A program made the position numbers and the translations under genes. A stretch of 33,271 nt of DNA from JBBQAA01 sp038276395 (GTDB lineage: Bacteria; Actinomycetota; Thermoleophilia; Solirubrobacterales; Solirubrobacteraceae). The stretch covers positions 1-33,271 of the forward strand of contig JBBQAA010000081.1 in assembly GCA_038276395.1 (NCBI GenBank), in the 5' to 3' direction. Each line of letters opens with the position of its first letter. The stretch's first letter is position 1. The notes beneath the pieces were generated by a model, which ran no database searches, was not told the origin of the DNA, and saw nothing but the letters and a program-made list of their open reading frames with translations. Shown in pieces: positions 27,919 to 33,271 of the stretch.

Positions 27919-28566
27919 CTAGCGGCGGCTCCAGCGCCGCGCGATCTCGCGCTGGGCGGCACGGAGCGACATCCGCCCGGCGCACACCGCGTCGTGCAGG
28001 CGGTTCTCGATCCCGTCCTTGGCGTGGGCGCCCCGCGGGCCGGCGTAGGGCTCGGGCCACAGGTTGCGCAGCGAGTTATCGCCCCCGAGCTCCAGCGAGA
28101 TGAGGTGGTCGACCTCGTAGGCGTAGGGCCGGTGCCGGCGGATCCCGTCGGCGAGGTAGACCCGGCGTTTGGTCGCCGGCGAGACGTGCCGGTGCTCGCG
28201 AGCCCACCCGGGCCGGCAGACCTGCGCCGCCGTGGCGCGGAGGGCGGCTCCCGGGGTGCAGCGGCGGTCGGCCTTCAGGCCGCGGCGGCAGCGACCGGCG
28301 AAGAACGCTCCGGCCGGCGGGCGTGCTCGATGGGTCGGGCGGTGATGGACCGAGCCCGGGCGCAGGCACGGGCAGGGCAGGCTCTCGCAGTAGATCCCGT
28401 CGCCGTCGGCGTCGCGCGTGTTGTGCGCGCGCTGGGCGGCGGCCTGGTTCGGGAAGTCCGCGCAGACCGCCGCAGCGTGGGCGACCGGCGCGGCGGCGCC
28501 GCCCGTGGCCGCGTGCGCACCGAGAAGCGCGAGCGCGGCGAGGAGCGGGAGCAGGCGGCGCGGCAC
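27919..28566 (-). CDS. Secreted Excalibur-HNH nuclease-like protein
   Basis: The 215-residue protein has a signal peptide (M-P-R-R-L-L-P-L-L-A-A-L-A-L-L-G-A-H-A, cleavage in the Ala-rich stretch around 20-33). It then carries an Excalibur calcium-binding domain (about 35-65: V-C-A-D-F, D-A-D-G-D-G-I-Y-C-E), a basic linker with several Cys, and an HNH-like endonuclease region (about 147-192): E-V-D-H-L-I-S-L-E-L-G-G-D-N-S-L-R-N-L-W-P-E-P, followed by A-K-D-G-I-E-N-R-L-H. D-H and N-L-x-P mark the HNH beta-beta-alpha-metal fold. An extracellular or cell-wall-attached nuclease is the likely role, for DNA turnover or defence (inference). No immunity gene was recognised. Confidence 0.85.
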   Translation of the reverse strand: MPRRLLPLLAALALLGAHAATGGAAAPVAHAAAVCADFPNQAAAQRAHNTRDADGDGIYCESLPCPCLRPGSVHHRPTHRARPPAGAFFAGRCRRGLKADRRCTPGAALRATAAQVCRPGWAREHRHVSPATKRRVYLADGIRRHRPYAYEVDHLISLELGGDNSLRNLWPEPYAGPRGAHAKDGIENRLHDAVCAGRMSLRAAQREIARRWSRR

Positions 28567-28572
28567 GAGCGC

Positions 28573-29136
28573 CTACGGATGCGCGGTGAACACCACGCGG
28601 GCGCCGCTCGGGTCGCTGGCCTTCTCGCAGTCCACGATGCCGAGCTCGCCGGAGAAGCGGCTCGTGCAGGCGAAGCTCCCGCCCACCCGCACCGTGATCG
28701 TGCCCGTCGGGTCCCTCCCCGCCTGCACCTGGCTCAGCCACTCCGCGGCCACCGCCCGCGCCGTCGCGCAGGGCACGGCCCGGGCCGCCGTGCGGCTCAC
28801 GAAGCCCCCCGCCGCCGGGCCGCACGTCTGCGCGGGGTACCTCGGCTTCGTCGCGCCCGACGGGACCGTGGCGATCGGCGTCGTCGCGGTCGCCGTCGGC
28901 GTCGTGGTGGCGGTCGTGGTCTTCGGAATGGTCCTGGTGCTCGTCGGCCTCGTGGCGGTCGTGGTCGTGGCCGGGGGAACGGTCCTCGTCGTCGCCGTGG
29001 CCGGCGCCGTGGGGGTCGCCGGGGTGGAGGTGCTCCCGGCCGGTGCCGAGGCCGCCGGCGTGGAGCTGCCGCCGCCGCAGCCGGCGAGCAGCGCGAGCAG
29101 CGACAGGAGGATCGGGAGGCGCTGCGGACCGGTCAC
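28573..29136 (-). CDS. Putative lipoprotein with Thr/Pro-rich linker
   Basis: 187 residues. The N-terminus is a lipoprotein signal peptide with lipobox L-L-A-G-C (Cys20) followed by G-G-G-S. Residues about 21-92 are a low-complexity Thr/Pro/Ala/Ser linker, likely spanning the cell wall. The C-terminal domain (about 95-187) has four Cys (T-C-G, P-C-A, F-A-C-T, V-D-C-E) and the segment G-T-I-T-V-R-V-G-G-S-F-A-C. No enzyme family recognised. It is the first of three consecutive exported-protein genes on the minus strand (28573, 27919, 27474) and divergent from the epoxide hydrolase-like gene, with 38 bp between starts. Confidence 0.8.
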   Translation of the reverse strand: MTGPQRLPILLSLLALLAGCGGGSSTPAASAPAGSTSTPATPTAPATATTRTVPPATTTTATRPTSTRTIPKTTTATTTPTATATTPIATVPSGATKPRYPAQTCGPAAGGFVSRTAARAVPCATARAVAAEWLSQVQAGRDPTGTITVRVGGSFACTSRFSGELGIVDCEKASDPSGARVVFTAHP

Positions 29137-29174
29137 GGCCCAACTATGGCACGGCGCGTGCGATCATCAGCCGC

Positions 29175-30062
29175 GTGCGCATCCCCGTCGGCGAGGTCGG
29201 GCTCTGGGTGGCCGAGGCGGGTCCGGCCGACGGCCGTGCGGTCGTCCTCCTACACGGCTTTCCCGAGCTCGGGTACTCCTGGCGCCACCAGATCCCCGCG
29301 CTCGCCGGAGCAGGATTCCGCGTCCTCACCCCCGATCTGCGCGGCTTCGGCCGCTCCGACGCCCCCGCGGCGGTCGAGGCCTACGCGATCACGCGGCTGG
29401 CCCAGGACGTCCTCGGCCTGGCCGACCATGCCGGCGCCGAGGCGGTGACGCTCGTGGGCCACGACTGGGGCGCGGACCTCGCGTGGAAGACGGCGTGGAT
29501 GCATCCGGAGCGCATCCGCGCCGTGGCCGGCCTGAGCGTCCCCTTCGTGCCCCGCGCGCCCGCGCCGCCGCTCGAGCTCATGCGCCGGGGCCTCGGGCCG
29601 GGCTTCTACATCGTGTGGATGCAGGAGCCCGGCGTGGCCGACGCCGCGCTGGCGCGGGACGTGCGCCGCTCCCTCGCCACCCCCCGGGTGTGGGACGCCG
29701 CGTGGGCCGCCGATGAGACCGAGGACCCACCCACGCCGCCGTTCATGACCGATCGGGAGCTCGGGGTCTACGTCGAGGCCTTCGCGCGCACCGGCTTCAC
29801 GCCCGGCCTCAACCTCTACCGGAACCTCGACCGCAACTGGGAGGAGACCGAGCCGTGGGAGGGGAAGCCGATCGCTCCGCCCGCGCTCTTCCTCACCGGG
29901 GAGCGCGACCCCGTCCGCCGCTTCATGCCCGCGGCGGCGATGGACGGCCAGATGGCCGACCTCAGAGGCACGGTGATCGTGCCCGAGGCCGGCCATTGGG
30001 TCAACCAGCAGGCGCCGGAGGCGGTGAACGCCGCCCTGCTCGACTTCCTCGCCGCGACGTAG
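29175..30062 (+). CDS. Epoxide hydrolase-like alpha/beta hydrolase
   Basis: From GTG 29175 the protein has 295 residues. It has an Asp nucleophile: G-H-D-W-G-A (Asp97), typical of soluble epoxide hydrolases and haloalkane dehalogenases. The oxyanion motif is H-G-F-P-E (27-31), the acid Asp245 in G-E-R-D-P-V, and the base His274 in E-A-G-H-W-V-N-Q-Q-A-P-E. The H-G-x-P plus E-A-G-H-W pattern favours epoxide hydrolase (epoxide to diol). The frame extends upstream but is antisense to the lipoprotein gene. Its TAG stop directly abuts the convergent sodA stop (TAGCTA). Confidence 0.92.
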   Translation: MRIPVGEVGLWVAEAGPADGRAVVLLHGFPELGYSWRHQIPALAGAGFRVLTPDLRGFGRSDAPAAVEAYAITRLAQDVLGLADHAGAEAVTLVGHDWGADLAWKTAWMHPERIRAVAGLSVPFVPRAPAPPLELMRRGLGPGFYIVWMQEPGVADAALARDVRRSLATPRVWDAAWAADETEDPPTPPFMTDRELGVYVEAFARTGFTPGLNLYRNLDRNWEETEPWEGKPIAPPALFLTGERDPVRRFMPAAAMDGQMADLRGTVIVPEAGHWVNQQAPEAVNAALLDFLAAT

Positions 30063-30668
<606 letters not shown>

Positions 30669-30731
30669 TCGGGGTCTCCTTGGGTCTCGTTTCTCTCTCC
30701 TTCACACGTATGCCCAGGGAGAACGGGGGAA

Positions 30732-31088
30732 TCACCCGAGCGCCCGCCCCAGGGCCACGGCGCCGAGGCCGGCCGCCAGAGACAGGAGGACGTTGGCGGC
30801 GGCCACGCCCCGCCGCCTCTCCTCTCCCTCGCGCACGCTCTCGAGCATCCAGGTCGAGAACGTGGTGTAGCCGCCGAGCAGGCCGCCGCCGAGCAGCGTG
30901 ACCGTCGCCGCGGAGGCGGCGGATCCCACGAGGAGCCCGAGCGCGAGGGCGCCGCTCACGTTGACGGCGAAGATGCCGAGCGGCCAGGACCCGTGCGCGC
31001 GCGGCGCGATGAGCGCGGCGATGACCACGCGCAGGACGGCCCCCGCGCCGCCGAGCACTGCCACGCCGATCCAGTCGAGCGCGCTCAC
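30732..31088 (-). CDS. crcB: CrcB/Fluc fluoride channel subunit (copy 1)
   Basis: 118 residues with four hydrophobic helices. Fluc motifs: G-G-A-G-A-V-L-R in helix 1, F-A-V-N-V-S-G-A in helix 2 and G-G-L-L-G-G-Y-T-T-F-S-T-W in helix 3, with the Na+/fluoride-path TFST segment and the conserved Asn. Fluc channels are antiparallel dimers that let fluoride leave the cytoplasm. Two adjacent copies usually form a heterodimer of opposite topologies in Gram-positive bacteria. The start at GTG 31088 overlaps the stop of copy 2 as GTGA. No fluoride riboswitch was recognised. Confidence 0.93.
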   Translation of the reverse strand: MSALDWIGVAVLGGAGAVLRVVIAALIAPRAHGSWPLGIFAVNVSGALALGLLVGSAASAATVTLLGGGLLGGYTTFSTWMLESVREGEERRRGVAAANVLLSLAAGLGAVALGRALG

Positions 31089-31477
31089 GCCGGGGCGCCC
31101 CGGCGCGCGAGCGCCCCGCCCGCGGCGACCGCCACGAGGCCGATCGCGATGCTCGCGGCGGCGTAGCCCGCGGCGAGCCCGCCCCGGCCCGCGTCGAGCA
31201 TCCGCACGAGCTCGAGCTGGAAGGTCGAGAACGTGGTGAGCGCCCCGCACAGTCCCGGGCCGAGAAACGCGCCGCGCGGGTCGGGCGCGTGCAGGCGCGC
31301 GGAGACGGCGCCCAGCAGCCCGGCTCCGGCCACGTTGACGGCCAGCGTCGCCCACGGCCAGGCCCCGGGCGCCGCCAGGATCGCCCTCCCGAGCGCGACC
31401 CGCGCGAGCGCGCCGAGCGCGCCGCCGAGCAGGATCGCGACGAGCTCCCGGCGCTCGGCGGCGGTGGGGCGCCTCAT
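31085..31477 (-). CDS. crcB: CrcB/Fluc fluoride channel subunit (copy 2)
   Basis: 130 residues from ATG 31477, four hydrophobic helices and the same motif set (G-G-A-L-G-A-L-A-R, L-A-V-N-V-A-G-A, L-C-G-A-L-T-T-F-S-T-F). It is upstream of copy 1 and the probable heterodimer partner. The positively charged N-terminus (M-R-R-P-T-A-A-E-R-R) differs from that of copy 1, in line with opposite membrane orientation. Its ATG overlaps the stop of a 30-codon frame (ATGA) that looks like the start of an MFS transporter. Confidence 0.93.
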   Translation of the reverse strand: MRRPTAAERRELVAILLGGALGALARVALGRAILAAPGAWPWATLAVNVAGAGLLGAVSARLHAPDPRGAFLGPGLCGALTTFSTFQLELVRMLDAGRGGLAAGYAAASIAIGLVAVAAGGALARRGAPA

Positions 31478-31566
31478 AGGACGAGGAAGTAGCCGGCGCA
31501 CATGACGACGAGCACCACCCGGCGGGAGGAGCCCGTGCCGGACGAGCCGGGGTCCCGCGCCGTCAC
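31474..31566 (-). CDS. 30-residue peptide resembling the N-terminus of a DHA2/EmrB-type MFS transporter
   Basis: GTG 31566 overlaps the stop of the upstream gene (GTGA), and its own TGA overlaps the crcB ATG (ATGA). The product reads V-T-A-R-D-P-G-S, a Ser/Gly-rich stretch, then R-R-V-V-L-V-V-M-C-A-G-Y-F-L-V-L and stop. The second part is what opens many DHA2-family drug/H+ antiporters (M-C-x-G-x-F-L-V-L-L-D-x-T), cut just before the D-x-T motif. It may be a remnant left by an internal deletion or a genuine one-helix peptide kept for translational coupling. The MFS likeness is by eye. Confidence 0.5.
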   Translation of the reverse strand: MTARDPGSSGTGSSRRVVLVVMCAGYFLVL

Positions 31567-31847
31567 CGCGCCGCCTCCCGCCACGCCTCCCGCAGCGGCC
31601 CGCGGTGGAAGATCGCCAGGGGGATCGCGGCCAGCAGCAGCACGGCCTCGTCGAACGGCCCCGGGATGGGCAGGAGCGCGAGGGCGAGCAGCGCGCGCAG
31701 GGGCCACGGGATCCGGCCGTCCCGGACGAGCAGCCGGACGGCACGGATGACGCGGGCGAGCCGGGCGGCGGCGGTGCGCACGCGCTGCCCCACCCCGGCC
31801 GAGCTCGTCGCCCCCGCCTCCGGCTCCGAGGAGCGCAGCGGGGTCAC
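31563..31847 (-). CDS. Small membrane protein, weakly DUF1232-like
   Basis: 94 residues from GTG 31847, coupled by GTGA on both sides. The N-terminal half is polar; from about residue 42 comes L-V-R-D-G-R-I-P-W-P-L-R-A-L-L-A-L-A-L-L-P-I-P-G-P-F-D-E, then a hydrophobic segment and a basic tail. The order R-D-x-R-x-P-W, hydrophobic stretch, P-I-x-x-x-x-D resembles DUF1232 (YkvA-like) proteins, but the likeness is short. One or two membrane segments. Function unknown. Confidence 0.62.
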   Translation of the reverse strand: MTPLRSSEPEAGATSSAGVGQRVRTAAARLARVIRAVRLLVRDGRIPWPLRALLALALLPIPGPFDEAVLLLAAIPLAIFHRGPLREAWREAAR

Positions 31848-32230
31848 GGGCGGTCCTCCTCCGCCCACGCCCCCACGCGCGCCGCGAGAGCGGCGAGATC
31901 GGCCACGCGGAGATCCGGCGCGGGCAGCGCGGAGGCCGCGCGCAGGGCCTCCGCGCAGCGATCCTCGTCGAGCCCCCGCCGCGCCACCTCGACGGCCAGG
32001 GCGCCCGCGACGTGCTCGGAGAACGGCCGCCAGGCGCCGAGCAGCGCGTCGGTCATCCCGCCCCGGATCGCGCCGTCGAGCACCCGCGAGCCGAGGTCGC
32101 GCTCGCCCCACGGCGCCCCGATCGCCGCGGGATCGGTGAGGGTGCCGTTCAGGTCGAAGAGGACGAGCTCCGGTGGCCCCGCGCGCCGCGCGGTGTCCTC
32201 CGCTCCGGGGGTGACGGATCTACCGGGCAA
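31844..32230 (-). CDS. Truncated haloacid dehalogenase-like HAD protein (N-terminal half)
   Basis: After motif I (L-V-L-F-D-L-N-G-T-L-T-D) come the cap helices (R-P-F-S-E-H, A-L-R-A-A-S-A-L-P-A-P-D), as in type II haloacid dehalogenases. The frame ends at A-E-E-D-R-P, where motif II (an L-T-N-S-type strand) should follow. Motifs II-IV are absent in all frames, so about half of the usual 220 residues is missing. The only plausible start I see is TTG 32230, 11 bp inside the preceding gene, giving 128 residues. It is probably a decayed or inactive gene. Confidence 0.6.
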   Translation of the reverse strand: MPGRSVTPGAEDTARRAGPPELVLFDLNGTLTDPAAIGAPWGERDLGSRVLDGAIRGGMTDALLGAWRPFSEHVAGALAVEVARRGLDEDRCAEALRAASALPAPDLRVADLAALAARVGAWAEEDRP

Positions 32231-33104
32231 CGCGCAGCAGCCATTCAAGGGCGGACGGGGCGCCGCGGAGGACCGAGATGTGCCCGTCCGCGGCCGAGAG
32301 CCTGAGCTTGGCCGAGGGGCATCGGCGGGCCAGCCACTCGGCGTGCGCGCTCGGGACGATGCGATCCCGCCCGCCGTGGAGCAGGAGCACCGGCGCCGTG
32401 ATCCCGGCCGGGTCAAAGCCCCACGGCGCGACGTAGGCGAGGTCGTCGTCGATGAGGCCGCCCGGCCCCGCCGCCGTCGCCGGCCCGACGACCTCCCCGA
32501 GCCAGCCCCACGGCCCGTCCAGGGCGGCCTCGTCCGCCGGGGTGAACTCCGGGTCGTACGCAGCGCCCGAGGCCTCGTGGGCCTCCTTGGCCTCCCGCCC
32601 CGCCGCCGCGGCGCGCAGGGACGCGACCCCCGAGTCCACCATTCCCGCGAACCAGTCGAGGTCCTCGGCAGCGAACGGGGCGAGCGCGGCCGCGCTCACG
32701 GTTCCGAGCACCCGCTCCGGCAGGAGCGCGGCGCAGGCCAGCGCGTGCGACCCGCCGCCCGAATGGCCCATGACCGCGAAGCGGTGCAGGCCACGCGCGT
32801 CGGCGAGGCGGGCGACGTCCGCCGCCGCCGAGGCGAGGTCCCGCCCGGGGTGCGGGGTCGATCCGCCGTAGCCGGGCCGGTCGTAGGAGAGGAAGCGGAT
32901 CCCGAGCCGTTCGGCGTCGGCGAACAGCGGGGTGGGCGGCGCGCCGATGTTGGGCGTGCCGTGGTGCCAGACGACGGGGAGCCGCCCGCCGGCGCCCTCC
33001 CCGCGCGTGTCGTAGACGTGCAGCGTGCGCCCGTCGCCGAGCTCGACGTCGAGCTCGGCGACCGCCACGGCGTGCGCCGGCGGGTCGCGGTCCTCCTCGC
33101 TCAC
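32220..33104 (-). CDS. Alpha/beta hydrolase
   Basis: 294 residues. The triad is Ser115 in G-H-S-G-G-G, Asp247 in G-G-R-D-R-I-V and His275 in A-D-G-H-I-S-V. The oxyanion segment is H-H-G-T-P-N (47-52) and R-P-G-Y-G-G-S follows. A cap domain lies at about 145-210. This resembles proline iminopeptidase/esterase-like members, without a clear substrate. GTG 33104 overlaps the stop of the preceding partial gene as GTGA, so it is part of a minus-strand operon that runs down to the crcB genes and perhaps sodA. Confidence 0.9.
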   Translation of the reverse strand: MSEEDRDPPAHAVAVAELDVELGDGRTLHVYDTRGEGAGGRLPVVWHHGTPNIGAPPTPLFADAERLGIRFLSYDRPGYGGSTPHPGRDLASAAADVARLADARGLHRFAVMGHSGGGSHALACAALLPERVLGTVSAAALAPFAAEDLDWFAGMVDSGVASLRAAAAGREAKEAHEASGAAYDPEFTPADEAALDGPWGWLGEVVGPATAAGPGGLIDDDLAYVAPWGFDPAGITAPVLLLHGGRDRIVPSAHAEWLARRCPSAKLRLSAADGHISVLRGAPSALEWLLRVAR

Positions 33105-33271
33105 GGCCCGGGCTCGCCGACGAGCGGAAGATGCTGGGCGACCCGCGGCCGGCCGCCTTCCTCGTAGCGGACGTCGACCTCGTCGTTGCGCTTGTAGGTC
33201 CCCACGCCCCAGAAGCCGAGCATCCAGCCGCGCTTGCCGGGGCCGCCCTCCTGCACGAGCGCCTCGCGGAA
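33101..33271 (-). CDS. C-terminal part of an unidentified protein
   Basis: The frame enters from the right edge and codes for 56 residues before a TGA at 33101-33103. It contains F-R-E-A-L-V-Q-E-G-G, then R-G-W-M-L-G-F-W-G-V-G-T-Y-K-R-N-D-E-V-D-V-R-Y-E and a proline-rich end (H-L-P-L-V-G-E-P-G-P). The residue mix is protein-like and the stop is coupled (GTGA) to the next gene, so it is very likely a real gene. I do not recognise the family. Confidence 0.6.
   Translation of the reverse strand, partial: FREALVQEGGPGKRGWMLGFWGVGTYKRNDEVDVRYEEGGRPRVAQHLPLVGEPGP

Noticed and set aside
28640..29040. Val/Gly-rich plus-strand frame that looks like a membrane protein
   Set aside because: It is the antisense of the Thr/Pro/Ala linker of the lipoprotein; ACC/GCC codons read backwards give GGT/GGC and GTC, mimicking a hydrophobic segment.
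28870..29040. Repetitive ACG/GTC-rich tract considered as a CRISPR or tandem repeat
   Set aside because: There is no constant repeat unit or spacer length; it is codon-level low complexity encoding the Thr/Pro-rich linker.
31605..33167. 520-codon plus-strand open frame at the right end
   Set aside because: It is antisense to the hydrolase, HAD and small membrane genes, which have clear motifs and stop-start coupling on the minus strand.

Overview
This 33.3-kb window is very GC-rich, densely coded chromosomal DNA. GTG starts and 4-bp ATGA/GTGA stop-start overlaps are common. Two F420-type oxidoreductase families (a DDN-like nitroreductase and an LLM-class enzyme), paired crcB genes, a crotonase/P450/alpha-beta hydrolase repertoire and a DUF559/AbiEi-type gene point to an actinomycetote. 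Thermoleophilia (Solirubrobacterales-like) is my best guess, inferred from gene content only. No rRNA, tRNA, CRISPR array or classical insertion sequence was seen.

Layout. 1-1.8 kb: the end of a Rossmann/NmrA-like gene, a gap of about 360 bp with an orphan 43-bp nested palindrome, an ArsR regulator with the stump of an SRPBCC gene behind it, a VOC protein, and an Lrp/AsnC regulator. 1.9-6.1 kb: a phenylalanine/tyrosine catabolic operon (phenylalanine hydroxylase, HPPD, homogentisate dioxygenase, fumarylacetoacetase) divergent from the AsnC gene. 6.1-12.5 kb: cytochrome P450, NudC-type Nudix, a b561-like membrane protein, a DDN-like enzyme with an SDR, an LLM F420 enzyme and a crotonase. 12.5-16.3 kb: vapBC, glutamate decarboxylase and a CPA1 Na+/H+ antiporter, all on the minus strand. 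16.3-23.4 kb: a frameshifted secreted protein, then a hexose-phosphate/pentose-phosphate operon (pgi, gnd, zwf, HAD phosphatase, ROK kinase with a frameshift) divergent from rpiA and a cyclase-family hydrolase. 24.0-24.9 kb: a DUF559 gene bounded at both ends by the nested palindrome. 25.0-30.1 kb: hydrolases, a Dabb-NTF2 fusion, a crotonase and a small cluster of exported proteins, one an Excalibur-HNH protein. 30.1-33.3 kb: sodA, two crcB genes, two truncated coding remnants, a small membrane protein and an alpha/beta hydrolase.

Most interesting signal. Three copies of a 43-bp element share exactly one architecture: a 7-bp arm GAGTGGC, a 7-bp spacer, a 15-bp core GCGCGRTATGCGCGC, a 7-bp spacer and a 7-bp arm GCCACTC. 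Two copies lie in inverted orientation at the ends of a 974-bp unit whose only gene encodes an AbiEi-like N-terminus fused to a Vsr-like DUF559 nuclease domain. The start codon lies in the core of one copy and the stop codon overlaps the arm of the other. The third copy is an orphan beside a truncated SRPBCC gene. A fourth element, unrelated in sequence but with the same nested geometry and a TAT centre, lies between two F420-type loci. The unit could be a small mobile or self-regulating nuclease element, comparable in logic to REP/RAYT units or to AbiEi operators.

Caution: several genes carry isolated one-base frameshifts (ROK kinase, Dabb-NTF2, secreted protein, SRPBCC stump), so some apparent pseudogenes may be sequencing or assembly errors.
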